The translations under genes and the position numbers were made by a program. Source: Rhizobium sp. 2MFCol3.1 (GTDB lineage Bacteria; Pseudomonadota; Alphaproteobacteria; Rhizobiales; Rhizobiaceae). Taken from it: a DNA stretch of 64,000 nt. The notes under the pieces were generated by a model. The model had not been told where the DNA came from. It ran no database searches and saw only the letters and a program-made list of their open reading frames with translations. Where the stretch lies: NCBI RefSeq assembly GCF_000377565.1, contig NZ_KB898361.1:159186-223185 (forward strand), read 5' to 3'. This document shows positions 1 to 8,696 of the stretch, piece by piece; positions within the stretch are counted from its first letter, which is position 1, and every line of letters starts with the position of its first letter.

Positions 1-654
1 GAGGGCTTCAGGAGCGCTCTTCAGGCCCGGTGCGAAACCGCCTTCATCGCCGACGTTGGTGTTGTGGCCCTGGGCTGCCAGTTCCTTGCGGAGCGTGTGG
101 AAGACTTCCGAGCCCATGCGAACAGCTTCGCGGATGGAATCAGCGCCAACCGGCAGGATCATGAATTCCTGGAAGTCGATCGGGTTGTCGGCATGCGCGC
201 CGCCGTTGATGATGTTCATCATCGGAACCGGCAGCAGGTGAGCGGAAGCGCCACCAACGTAGCGATAGAGCGGCAGACCGGCAGCTTCAGCGGCAGCCTT
301 GGCAACGGCGAGCGAAACGCCGAGGATGGCGTTGGCGCCGAGACGCGACTTGTTCGGCGTACCGTCCAGTTCGATCATGATGTTGTCGATCTGGATCTGG
401 TTTTCAGCGTCGATGCCGCCGATGGCGTCGAAGATTTCCGTGTTGGCGGCTTCGACGGCCTTTTCGACACCCTTGCCGAGATAACGCTTGCCACCATCGC
501 GGAGTTCGACGGCTTCGTGCGCGCCGGTCGACGCGCCCGACGGAACGGCGGCGCGGCCCATGCTGCCATCTTCGAGATAGACATCGACTTCGACAGTGGG
601 GTTACCACGGCTGTCGAGAATCTCGCGGGCGATAATGTCGGTAATAGCGGTCAT
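1..654 (-). CDS. eno: Enolase, N-terminal 218 residues (cut by window edge)
   Basis: Phosphopyruvate hydratase, the glycolytic enzyme converting 2-phosphoglycerate to phosphoenolpyruvate. The visible part begins MTAITDIIAREILDSRGNPT, the usual enolase N-terminus, followed by the mobile loop GASTGAHEA (about residues 40-48), the GGAHADN segment carrying the active-site His, and NVGDEGGFAPG with an active-site Glu close to the window edge. Enolases are about 425 residues, so roughly half is missing. The ATG lies at 652-654 with a purine-rich AGAAGAG upstream. It reads in the same direction as kdsA, 153 bases away, so it may be cotranscribed or use its own promoter in that gap. Confidence 0.97.
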   Translation of the reverse strand, partial: MTAITDIIAREILDSRGNPTVEVDVYLEDGSMGRAAVPSGASTGAHEAVELRDGGKRYLGKGVEKAVEAANTEIFDAIGGIDAENQIQIDNIMIELDGTPNKSRLGANAILGVSLAVAKAAAEAAGLPLYRYVGGASAHLLPVPMMNIINGGAHADNPIDFQEFMILPVGADSIREAVRMGSEVFHTLRKELAAQGHNTNVGDEGGFAPGLKSAPEAL

Positions 655-807
655 CGGCTCTTCTCTGCTTGAGGGTGGATAAATCGTTTGAAATTCGTCT
701 TTAATCGAAGATGCGCAAATTACAATGGCAGTTTAAGGCCGTTTTGCGCATGCTTCGCCGCTTTATTCCTCGTGGCCTAATACACGAACGTGTCAGTCTT
801 TTGAACG

Positions 808-1650
808 TCAGCCCTTGGCGATGGCGTCAAACGCCAGAAGCTTCTCAAGCAGGCGCGGCATGTCCTTGAGATAGACCATGTTCGGGCCATCCGAGGGCGC
901 GTTGTCGGGATCTTCGTGCGTCTCGACGAACACACCGGCGACACCGACTGCAACGGCGGCACGCGCCAGCGTTTCCACGAATTCGCGCTGGCCGCCACTC
1001 GAGCCGCCCTGCCCGCCCGGCTGCTGCACCGAATGCGTCGCGTCGAAGACAACAGGCGCACCCATGGCTTCCATGATCGGCAGCGAGCGCATGTCGGAGA
1101 CCAGCGTGTTATAGCCGAAGGAGGCGCCGCGTTCGCACAGCATGATATTAGGGTTGCCGCTTGCATTCAGCTTGGCGAGCACGTTCTTCATGTCCCAGGG
1201 CGCCAGGAACTGGCCCTTCTTGACGTTGATGGCGCGGCCGGTCTTGGCGGCGGCGACCAGCAGGTCCGTCTGCCGGCTAAGGAAGGCCGGAATCTGGAGA
1301 ACATCGACGACAGTTGCGACTTCGGCGCACTGCTCCTCGGTGTGGATGTCGGTGAGAACGGGGAAACCGTATTCCTTCTTGAGATCGGCGAACACTTCGA
1401 GCGCCGTTTCCAGCCCGATGCCGCGCTGCGCAGACAGCGACGTGCGGTTGGCCTTGTCGAAGGAGGACTTGTAGACAAGGCCGATGCCGAGCTTGTCACA
1501 GAGCTCCTTCAGCGTGCCGGCGATCATGAAGGCGTGGTCGCGGCTTTCCATCTGGCAGGGGCCGGCGATCAGCGACAGCTTGCCGGTGTTGGAAAACACC
1601 ACACGGCCGGTGCCTTCGCCGACGGCCACTTCGGAATTGGTTTCAGTCAT
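808..1650 (-). CDS. kdsA: 3-deoxy-8-phosphooctulonate synthase (KDO-8-P synthase)
   Basis: Condenses phosphoenolpyruvate with arabinose 5-phosphate to KDO-8-phosphate, the precursor of the LPS inner-core sugar KDO, in the cytoplasm. The 280-residue protein is of family length and shows the DAHP-synthase-I fold motifs IAGPCQMES (about residues 29-37), YKSSFDKANRTS, LTDIHTEEQ, KKGQFLAPWDM and FDATHSVQQPGG. The start has a GAGGAG ribosome-binding site 6 bases upstream and overlaps the stop of the preceding VOC gene by four bases (ATGA), so the two are translationally coupled. eno follows in the same direction. Confidence 0.96.
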   Translation of the reverse strand: MTETNSEVAVGEGTGRVVFSNTGKLSLIAGPCQMESRDHAFMIAGTLKELCDKLGIGLVYKSSFDKANRTSLSAQRGIGLETALEVFADLKKEYGFPVLTDIHTEEQCAEVATVVDVLQIPAFLSRQTDLLVAAAKTGRAINVKKGQFLAPWDMKNVLAKLNASGNPNIMLCERGASFGYNTLVSDMRSLPIMEAMGAPVVFDATHSVQQPGGQGGSSGGQREFVETLARAAVAVGVAGVFVETHEDPDNAPSDGPNMVYLKDMPRLLEKLLAFDAIAKG

Positions 1651-2531
1651 CGTTTCTCCTCGAAGGCGAAGAGCGCGCCCTGGCCGGGTGCGGCCTTCAC
1701 CAGAATTCGATTGTTCTTGCGTGTATAGGTGATCCCGTTAGCAGCCAAATGCGCCTCTGTCACGGCGAGATCGGCAACGGAAAAGACAATCGCCGCGCCG
1801 CGAAGGCCGCGATCGGCCTTTGGCTCGGAGAGATCGTAGTAGGCGTTCAAGCCATCCGGCGACAGGATATTGATACGGGCGTTGCCGGCATCCAGGCTGA
1901 CACCGAATGCCTCCTCGCGGGTCGCCTGCGCATCAGACGCCAGCTGCAACAGCGGCGCGAACGCCTTCGGATCGGACGACGAGAGCACGATCGACAGGAT
2001 GCCCAAAACGCCATTCGCATGGGTTTCCAATGCCTTGCGGTCGCTGGGCAGCGGATTGACGCGCTGGCAGGCGAAGAGGAAGAAGTCGGGCGCGCGCAGA
2101 TCGGCTGCGAAAGCCAGGCGGAACGCCGCGGTTGCTTGCGAACCATCCGGCATCTTCATCTGCCGGGCGAACTGCAGCATCTCGCCGCCGCTCATGCCAT
2201 CGGCGAGGAAGCGGGCGTGATCGCCGTCGGCATCCGGCGTGCCGAAGACGATAGCCGACAGGCCGTCGTCGCCGCAGCGGAAGCGAAAGGCGCGGTCGCG
2301 GGCGGTGAAGACGTTGCCGTCGCCGATGGCCGCCTCATAGGTCTCCAGGCTGGTGATACCGAGCGGCTCCAGATAGGTTTTGTCGGCGAAGAAGACGCAG
2401 GCATTCTCGGTGCCGAATGGGTGCCGCGCGTCGGCGGCGACGGTAAAACCGAGCTTGCCCAGGCGCTCGCGCGCCATCTCGATGTTGACGACCGGCAGCA
2501 CCACGTGGTCCAGGGGATGGGGATCACTCAT
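1647..2531 (-). CDS. VOC-fold (glyoxalase-like) protein
   Basis: A 294-residue protein of the vicinal oxygen chelate superfamily, Glyoxalase_3-like. It begins MSDPHPLDHVVLPVVNIEMA, in which DHVVL and the following helix are the typical first beta-alpha unit; a related unit lies near residues 150-200 and another near 240-290. No substrate can be assigned: the superfamily contains dioxygenases, glyoxalases and resistance proteins. An in-frame extension to 2579 exists, but the ATG at 2531 has a good GGAGG site 8 bases upstream and was chosen. It overlaps the kdsA start by 4 bases and its own start faces the lexA control region. Confidence 0.8.
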   Translation of the reverse strand: MSDPHPLDHVVLPVVNIEMARERLGKLGFTVAADARHPFGTENACVFFADKTYLEPLGITSLETYEAAIGDGNVFTARDRAFRFRCGDDGLSAIVFGTPDADGDHARFLADGMSGGEMLQFARQMKMPDGSQATAAFRLAFAADLRAPDFFLFACQRVNPLPSDRKALETHANGVLGILSIVLSSSDPKAFAPLLQLASDAQATREEAFGVSLDAGNARINILSPDGLNAYYDLSEPKADRGLRGAAIVFSVADLAVTEAHLAANGITYTRKNNRILVKAAPGQGALFAFEEKR

Positions 2532-2667
2532 CGGCAAATCCTCCCGAAATCGGCAGAGATGTGCGCTGGCTTTCGCCACAATGCAAGAGGCGAGCGCGGT
2601 TAAATCGAATGAAGTGCAAAATCGCGACGATTCCGAGCCAAGTTTTACGAAAATTTAGGCACTTGCG

Positions 2668-2682
2668 GAACACATATGGAAC
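2668..2682 (+). promoter_or_regulatory. LexA (SOS) box GAAC-N7-GAAC upstream of lexA
   Basis: GAAC (2668-2671), seven bases, GAAC (2679-2682). This direct repeat is the known LexA operator of Alphaproteobacteria, unlike the CTGT-N8-ACAG of Gammaproteobacteria. It sits 49 bases before the lexA ATG, between a possible -35 TTGCGG (2663-2668) and a -10-like TATAGT (2684-2689), so bound LexA would block its own promoter. A second near-match, GTTC-N7-GTTT (2694-2708), lies just downstream in the inverted sense. Confidence 0.8.
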
Positions 2683-2730
2683 ATATAGTGTCCGTTCTGG
2701 CTTTGTTTCACGACTCTGGGGTTCATTTCG

Positions 2731-3456
2731 ATGCTGACACGCAAGCAACAAGAACTGCTTCTGTTCATTCATGAGCGGATGAAAGAGTCGGGCGTTCCGC
2801 CATCCTTCGACGAAATGAAGGACGCACTCGATCTCGCATCAAAATCCGGCATTCACCGGCTGATCACCGCTCTGGAAGAGCGCGGCTTCATTCGCCGGCT
2901 GCCGAACCGGGCGCGTGCGCTCGAAGTCATCAAGCTGCCGGAAGCCTATAATCCGAGCCTGCAGCCGCGACGCGGCTTCTCGCCGAGCGTCATCGAGGGC
3001 AGTCTCGGAAAGCCGCAGCCGGTGGCCGCGGCCCCTGCCCCCAAGGCCGCGCCGAGCGCCGACAACGGCAATTCGGCCTCCGTTCCCGTCATGGGCCGCA
3101 TCGCTGCCGGTGTGCCAATCTCGGCGATCCAGAACAACACCCACGACATCACCGTCCCCGCCGACATGCTCGGCTCCGGCGAGCACTACGCGCTCGAGGT
3201 CAAGGGCGACTCGATGATCGAAGCCGGCATTTTCGACGGCGACACGGTCATCATCCGCAACGGCAACACCGCCAACCCCGGCGATATCGTCGTGGCGCTT
3301 GTCGATGACGAAGAGGCAACGCTGAAGCGCTTCCGCCGCAAGGGCGCCTCGATCGCGCTGGAAGCCGCGAACCCGGCTTATGAAACACGCATTTTCGGGC
3401 CTGACCGCGTCAAGGTTCAGGGCAAGCTCGTCGGGCTCATTCGCCGGTATCACTGA
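2731..3456 (+). CDS. lexA: LexA repressor, SOS regulator
   Basis: Represses SOS genes and self-cleaves when stimulated by RecA filaments. The 241-residue protein starts MLTRKQQELL; the winged HTH covers about residues 1-65, a Pro/Ala-rich linker residues 75-118, and the S24 peptidase domain the remainder. The cleavage bond is A126-G127 in RIAAGVP, the catalytic Ser is S161 (KGDSM) and the Lys K199 (EATLKR). It is longer than the 202-residue E. coli protein because of the linker, as is usual in rhizobia. The alphaproteobacterial SOS box immediately upstream implies autoregulation. Its last 7 bases overlap the end of the convergent comEC. Confidence 0.98.
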   Translation: MLTRKQQELLLFIHERMKESGVPPSFDEMKDALDLASKSGIHRLITALEERGFIRRLPNRARALEVIKLPEAYNPSLQPRRGFSPSVIEGSLGKPQPVAAAPAPKAAPSADNGNSASVPVMGRIAAGVPISAIQNNTHDITVPADMLGSGEHYALEVKGDSMIEAGIFDGDTVIIRNGNTANPGDIVVALVDDEEATLKRFRRKGASIALEAANPAYETRIFGPDRVKVQGKLVGLIRRYH

Positions 3457-5798
3457 GTGGCGGCATCACTAGTTGGTGACGGGTCGTCGCTGAAGCTGTC
3501 GTTGCGCCAGTCATAGGCGCGATGGCGCATCCACGGGCGACCGAGACTTTCATAGGCGGTTTTGACGACGGGTGCCCCCTGCTCGTCTATGCGGATTTCG
3601 ACCGCTCCCGATCGCCTGAGGGTTTCGCCGGTCAATAGCATCGCGCCGGAGCGGCATGTCGCCTGGCGCAGACGGACGGGCGTGATGACGATATCGGCCA
3701 CGTCGCAGGCGGGACCGAGATAGGCGGCGTTTTCGAGCGTGGCGATGACGTAGCCGCTGTCGAGCGCTGTCATACACCAGGCCGTCTTGAGGCACTGGAA
3801 GCCGCTGTCGCTTGTCGAAGCCGCGGCGTCGCGCATCATGGCGCGGGCTTCGCGTTGTTGTTTCGGTGTCAACCTCGGCCTTGGCTCACCCCTCTTGGGA
3901 ATGGGCAGGGCCTCGCCCTTTAGCATATCAGGCGGCTTGTGGTCTTCGATGGCGAGCGCGCGTTGCCATTGCCCGAAGATGAAGTCGGGCGGGCGTTCGC
4001 GGTTGCTGGCGAGACTGTCGCTCTTGACTGATGCCACGAGGGTTCCGTCCTCGGAGACGACGAGTTCGGGCACAGGTGCTGCCGGGAGCAGGATAACGAC
4101 GAGCGTTGCAAGCGCGGCACCGGCAGCGCCGATCCATCGCAGGCGTGTGCGCATCAGACCCCAGACGAGGAAGCCGAGGACGGCTAGCGCAAAATACCAC
4201 TCCGGTATCCGCCCGATATCGACACTGCCGCCCCAGCCGGAAACCATCTTGGCGATATCGATCACCAGATCCAGCCCAAAGCCAGCGACGGTCCACGGCG
4301 CCGCATCGAGGCCAAAGGGCGTCACCAACATCGCGAGCATTCCGAAAGGCATGACGATGAAGGAGATGACGGGCATGGCGAGAAGGTTGGCGGGAAGGCC
4401 GTAGCCGCTCAGCCTGTGAAAATGCTCGATCGAGAACAGCGCCGTCGAGAAACCGCCGATCATCGAAGTCAGCGCGATGCCGCCGAAGAAGCGAAGCGCG
4501 GCCATGACCGGCTCTATCGCGGGGTGCGTGAGGAAGACGCTTTCGCGGTGCCGTCTCTTGGTCCAGACGGCAAAGCCCGCGACCAGGGCGAGCGTCGCGG
4601 CGTATGACATCTGGAAGCTCGGCCCGAGCACCTCGGATGGCGACATCAGCATGATCAGCAGCGCCGAGAGCGCAATGTTGCGCAGGCTGATCGAGGGGCG
4701 ATCGAACAGAACCGCGACCAGCATGATCGCCATCATGATGAAGGCGCGCTCGGCGGAGACGGCGAAGCCGGAGATCATGTAATAGGCGGTCAGCGCCAGA
4801 AGCGCGCTGCCGGCGGCAAGCTTCTTGGTCGGATAGGCCTGCGCGAAGCCGGGGAAGAGGCCGAAGAACAGCCGCAGCCCGACAAAGCAGATGCCGGCCG
4901 ACAGCGCCATGTTGAGGCCCGAGATCGCGACGATATGCGCAAGGCCGGATTGGCGCAGCGCGTCGGTCGTCTCGTTGGAGATGGCTCGTCTCTCGTCGGT
5001 GACCAGCGAGGCGGCGAAGGCGCCGGTATCGCCTGGCAAGATGCTGCGGATGCGGTCGCCGATGCTGCTGCGCAGACCGTAGAGCCACCCCACAGCGCGG
5101 TCGGCCACCGAGAGGTCAACGATACCCGCCTGCGAGGGAATGGACTGCGGAATGCCGTAGAAGAAGCCGTTGGCGCCGATGCCGTCGAAATAGGCCGAAA
5201 AGGCGAAATCGTTGAGTTCCGGGAGCGCAGGGCCGGCCGGCGGCGTCAGGCGCACGCGACCGGTCAGCCATCCGCCCGCCGAGATCGGCTCGCCGGCGCG
5301 CGCAACCAGCGACACCTGGCTTGGCGGCCGCTTGAGCGCAGGCTCGTCCGTGCGCGTTATCCTGACAATATAACGCCAGCGGCCGTTATCGTCGCCCTCG
5401 CGGCGCTCAACGCGACCGGTGACCGTCGTCGTCACAGGGGTGTCGAGGACGACGGTATCGGCGCGCCAGGTCTCAAGTTGCGCCGCGAACATGCCGAGGA
5501 TGACAAGCAGGCCTGCGACAGCGACGCGACGGGTGGCAACGCGCGTGGCACCTGCCAGGATGAAGACGAAACCAAAGAGGACAGCCCAGGCAAGAAGCTG
5601 CATGGGCGGGACATCGACGGAAAGCTTGAACCAAGCGACCGCACCGGCCCCGAGAAAGACGGGTGATGCCAGGAAGAAGCGACCGTGGTCGAACTCCGTG
5701 CTGAACGCTTGCCGCGCGGCCGCCACTTGCCGCTCGATTCGACGGCCTGCGCGACTCAACATACCGGACGTCGACTGCGTCAATGGCGCACGCGTCAT
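3450..5798 (-). CDS. comEC: ComEC/Rec2-family membrane protein
   Basis: Putative inner-membrane channel of the DNA-uptake family. The order is an N-terminal DUF4131-type region with two or more membrane helices, the Competence core (about residues 220-500 of this model) with many helices and the motif HIVAISGLNMAL, then a C-terminal soluble part. The C-terminus occupies the place of the metallo-beta-lactamase-like domain of Bacillus ComEC, but I do not see the HxHxDH metal ligands there, so it appears degenerate. The reading frame is open to 5930; the ATG at 5798 is a choice, as no candidate start has a convincing ribosome-binding site. It is convergent with lexA and overlaps it by 7 bases. 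No other competence genes are in the window. Confidence 0.85.
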   Translation of the reverse strand: MTRAPLTQSTSGMLSRAGRRIERQVAAARQAFSTEFDHGRFFLASPVFLGAGAVAWFKLSVDVPPMQLLAWAVLFGFVFILAGATRVATRRVAVAGLLVILGMFAAQLETWRADTVVLDTPVTTTVTGRVERREGDDNGRWRYIVRITRTDEPALKRPPSQVSLVARAGEPISAGGWLTGRVRLTPPAGPALPELNDFAFSAYFDGIGANGFFYGIPQSIPSQAGIVDLSVADRAVGWLYGLRSSIGDRIRSILPGDTGAFAASLVTDERRAISNETTDALRQSGLAHIVAISGLNMALSAGICFVGLRLFFGLFPGFAQAYPTKKLAAGSALLALTAYYMISGFAVSAERAFIMMAIMLVAVLFDRPSISLRNIALSALLIMLMSPSEVLGPSFQMSYAATLALVAGFAVWTKRRHRESVFLTHPAIEPVMAALRFFGGIALTSMIGGFSTALFSIEHFHRLSGYGLPANLLAMPVISFIVMPFGMLAMLVTPFGLDAAPWTVAGFGLDLVIDIAKMVSGWGGSVDIGRIPEWYFALAVLGFLVWGLMRTRLRWIGAAGAALATLVVILLPAAPVPELVVSEDGTLVASVKSDSLASNRERPPDFIFGQWQRALAIEDHKPPDMLKGEALPIPKRGEPRPRLTPKQQREARAMMRDAAASTSDSGFQCLKTAWCMTALDSGYVIATLENAAYLGPACDVADIVITPVRLRQATCRSGAMLLTGETLRRSGAVEIRIDEQGAPVVKTAYESLGRPWMRHRAYDWRNDSFSDDPSPTSDAATQ

Positions 5799-6191
5799 TA
5801 TGGCACGGGCATTTTGTCCTTCCTCGGCCGGCAAATTGGCAATTTGCGCCGCTTCGGGTGGCATCAAAACGACGTGACTGGCATTCAACTCCGGCATGCA
5901 ACGACACCCGAAAGCCACCCTGACCTGCAATCAAAATGAAGCCTGCGGAACCGAAACGCAACTATAATCGTTTGAATTCAAACCAGAAATAAAACCATCA
6001 AAAATGTCAGGTTTATCATTGACTTCCGCTATGCGGAGACGACATCGCAGCAGTGCTTAAAAGTTGATACTGCGATGCACAAAATGGCATCACGGTAACT
6101 TGGCATTAGGCGCGCGATCATATAGCTATCGCAGACGACGCTTAACCCTATGGCGCTTTTAAGGCGCCAACCGCCAGTTTGGAGGATCAGA
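5799..6191. other. Intergenic region holding the gltA promoter region and the uncertain comEC start
   Basis: The first 130 bases may still code for the comEC N-terminus. The remainder is markedly AT-richer than its surroundings and has no reading frame I would support. It contains a possible gltA promoter, and a short hairpin with arms GGCGC and GCGCC near 6151-6167, shortly before the gltA ribosome-binding site GGAGG at 6181-6185. Confidence 0.5.
6100..6128 (+). promoter_or_regulatory. Candidate gltA promoter
   Basis: TTGGCA at 6100-6105 followed after 15 bases by TATAGC (6121-6126), or after 17 by TAGCTA (6123-6128). This fits a rhizobial housekeeping promoter of the TTGNCN type, about 65 bases before the gltA start. 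It was found by eye only. Confidence 0.35.
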
Positions 6192-7481
6192 ATGACGGAT
6201 CAAAGCGCAACACTGAAACTCGGTGAGAAAACAGTCGACCTGCCGGTCAAGAGCGGCACGATCGGCCCTGATGTCATCGATATCGGCGCCCTCTACAAGA
6301 ACACGGCTTCCTTCACGTACGATCCTGGTTTCACCTCGACCGCATCCTGTGAATCAAAAATCACCTATATCGACGGCGACGAGGGCGTTCTGCTGCATCG
6401 CGGTTATCCGATCGAGCAGCTGGCCGAACAGGGCGACTTCCTCGAAGTCTGCTACCTGCTGCTCTACGGCGAACTGCCGACGGCCGCGCAGAAGAAAGAC
6501 TTCGACTACCGCGTGACGCACCACACCATGGTGCACGAGCAGATGAGCCGATTCTTCACCGGCTTCCGTCGCGACGCGCACCCGATGGCCGTCATGTGCG
6601 GCTGCGTCGGCGCCCTGTCGGCCTTCTACCACGACAGCACCGACATCACCGATCCGCACCAGCGCATGGTCGCTTCGCTGCGCATGATCGCGAAGATGCC
6701 GACGATCGCCGCGATGGCCTACAAGTACCATATCGGCCAGCCCTTCGTTTACCCGAAGAACGACCTCGACTACGCATCGAACTTCCTGCGCATGTGCTTT
6801 GCCGTTCCTTGCGAGGAATATGTGGTCAATCCGGTGCTTGCCCGCGCCATGGACCGCATCTTCATCCTGCATGCCGACCACGAGCAGAACGCTTCGACCT
6901 CGACCGTTCGTCTCGCCGGCTCCTCGGGTGCAAACCCGTTCGCCTGCATCGCGGCCGGCATTGCCTGCCTCTGGGGCCCGGCTCACGGCGGCGCCAACGA
7001 AGCAGCCCTCAACATGCTGCAGGAAATCGGCACGGTTGACCGTATCCCTGAGTACATCGCCCGCGCCAAGGACAAGAACGATCCGTTCCGCCTGATGGGC
7101 TTTGGCCACCGCGTCTACAAGAACTATGACCCGCGCGCCAAGATCATGCAGAAGACGACGCATGAAGTGCTCGGCGAGCTCGGCATCAAGGACGATCCGC
7201 TGCTCGACGTCGCCATGGAGCTCGAGCGCATCGCGCTGACCGATCCTTACTTCATCGAGAAGAAGCTCTATCCGAACATCGACTTCTATTCGGGTATCAC
7301 GCTCAAGGCTCTCGGCTTCCCCACGACCATGTTCACCGTGCTGTTCGCGCTCGCGCGCACCGTCGGCTGGATCGCGCAGTGGAACGAAATGATCGAAGAT
7401 CCGCAGCAGCGTATCGGCCGTCCGCGCCAGCTCTACATCGGCGAAGCGCAGCGCGACTACGTTCCGGTTTCCAAGCGTTAA
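6192..7481 (+). CDS. gltA: Citrate synthase (type II)
   Basis: Condenses acetyl-CoA with oxaloacetate to citrate, the first TCA-cycle step. The 429-residue length is typical of the bacterial hexameric, NADH-regulated type. Conserved segments include ITYIDGDEGVLLHRGYPI near residue 60, GPAHGGANEA and GFGHRVYKNYDPRA (equivalents of the E. coli catalytic histidines 264 and 305) and NIDFYSG, carrying the catalytic Asp. The frame is open upstream to 6150, but the ATG at 6192 has GGAGG 6 bases before it and matches family N-termini. A strong hairpin terminator follows directly. Confidence 0.97.
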   Translation: MTDQSATLKLGEKTVDLPVKSGTIGPDVIDIGALYKNTASFTYDPGFTSTASCESKITYIDGDEGVLLHRGYPIEQLAEQGDFLEVCYLLLYGELPTAAQKKDFDYRVTHHTMVHEQMSRFFTGFRRDAHPMAVMCGCVGALSAFYHDSTDITDPHQRMVASLRMIAKMPTIAAMAYKYHIGQPFVYPKNDLDYASNFLRMCFAVPCEEYVVNPVLARAMDRIFILHADHEQNASTSTVRLAGSSGANPFACIAAGIACLWGPAHGGANEAALNMLQEIGTVDRIPEYIARAKDKNDPFRLMGFGHRVYKNYDPRAKIMQKTTHEVLGELGIKDDPLLDVAMELERIALTDPYFIEKKLYPNIDFYSGITLKALGFPTTMFTVLFALARTVGWIAQWNEMIEDPQQRIGRPRQLYIGEAQRDYVPVSKR

Positions 7482-7506
7482 TCTCGACGCATCGAAGCTT
7501 AAAAAG

Positions 7507-7535
7507 AAACCCGGTCAGTTCTGACCGGGTTTTTT
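7507..7535. terminator. Bidirectional terminator shared by gltA and lpxB
   Basis: Perfect 12-base inverted repeat (7507-7518 and 7521-7532; effective loop 4 bases) followed on the plus strand by T6GT5. On the minus strand it is followed by a TTTCTTTTT run, so it can also stop transcription from lpxB. The hairpin overlaps the final lpxB codons. Confidence 0.85.
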
Positions 7536-8696
7536 GTTTTTCAGCACATCAAGCACGATTTCCGCGGCATGAACGCCGGGTGGCTTCTCTGTCCGCATCC
7601 GCTCCCAGACGAGATCGTATCCCTCCATCATCGAGCGGCGCGGCAAGGTGTCGGATGAGAGCTTCTCGGCCCAGCGCGTGAAACTCGCGCCGCGCACGAC
7701 CTCATTGATATATTCGGGCACAACCGCGTAATCCGCGACAAGGTTCGGGATCGCCGCCGTCCAGATCTTGATCTTGCCGGTCATCAGCTTGATGATCCAG
7801 TCGGTCTTGTAGGCCGAAACGGTGGGCACGCCCGCAAGCCCCAGCTCCAGGATGACAGTGCCGGATGCGGCCATGGCGGCGTCGGCCTCGGCGAAGGCTT
7901 TCCACTTGTCGTCCTTGCCTGTCACCACGTCGGGCTTAACCGGCCAGTCCTTGATGATTTCTCGCACCATGGCCTCGCGGCGCGGCGCAGTCGGCAGCAC
8001 AAAGCGCATGCCATCGTTGCGGGCGGAGAGCTCGGCCACCGCGTCGCCGAAATAGGGCAAGAGCTTCGTGATCTCGGATCCGCGCGAGCCCGGCAAAAGC
8101 ATGATCGTCTTCGGCTCATGCGCCGGACGCGGCTTGCTTGCTGCCCTCGCCTTGCGGGTCGCGAGAACATCGACATCAGCGGTCAGGCGATGGCCGACAT
8201 AGCTTGTCGGCGGCCCGCCCAGCTTGCGCATCACCTCGGGCTCGAAGGGCAGCACGGCGAGCACATGGTCGATATAGGGCAGCATGCGCTGCGCGCGGTA
8301 TTCCTTCCACGCCCAGACGCTTGGACAGACGTAATTGACGACAGGCAGGTCGGGCAGCGCCGTGCGCACGCGTTTGGCGACGCGGTGGGTGAAATCGGGG
8401 CTGTCGACGATGACGAGCACGTCGGGCTTGGCGGCGATCACGGCGGCGGCGGTCTGGCGGATACGCTTGACCAGCGTCGGCAGCTTAGCGAGAACCTGGG
8501 TGATGCCCATGATCGACAGCTCGGAGAAATCGAACAGCGACGTTAGTCCTTGCGCCTGCAGCCCCTCGCCGCCGACGCCTATGAGCTCGACTGGCCCCGC
8601 ATATTGCTGCTTCAGCGCGGCGATCAGATCGGCCGCCAGAAGATCACCGGAGACTTCGCCCGCGATGATCGCGACCTTCAATGCACGCACGCTCAT
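7515..8696 (-). CDS. lpxB: Lipid-A-disaccharide synthase
   Basis: Glycosyltransferase family 19 enzyme that joins UDP-2,3-diacylglucosamine and lipid X to the lipid A disaccharide at the inner face of the cytoplasmic membrane. The 393-residue protein has the N-terminal IIAGEVSGDLLAADLI motif (about residues 9-24), the YVCPSVWAWKEYRAQRM segment near 140 and LLPGSRGSEI near 200, all diagnostic of LpxB. It overlaps the upstream lpxI by four bases (ATGA) and is the last gene of the long rpsB-to-lpxB string. Its last codons form part of the gltA terminator hairpin. Confidence 0.96.
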   Translation of the reverse strand: MSVRALKVAIIAGEVSGDLLAADLIAALKQQYAGPVELIGVGGEGLQAQGLTSLFDFSELSIMGITQVLAKLPTLVKRIRQTAAAVIAAKPDVLVIVDSPDFTHRVAKRVRTALPDLPVVNYVCPSVWAWKEYRAQRMLPYIDHVLAVLPFEPEVMRKLGGPPTSYVGHRLTADVDVLATRKARAASKPRPAHEPKTIMLLPGSRGSEITKLLPYFGDAVAELSARNDGMRFVLPTAPRREAMVREIIKDWPVKPDVVTGKDDKWKAFAEADAAMAASGTVILELGLAGVPTVSAYKTDWIIKLMTGKIKIWTAAIPNLVADYAVVPEYINEVVRGASFTRWAEKLSSDTLPRRSMMEGYDLVWERMRTEKPPGVHAAEIVLDVLKNKKPGQN

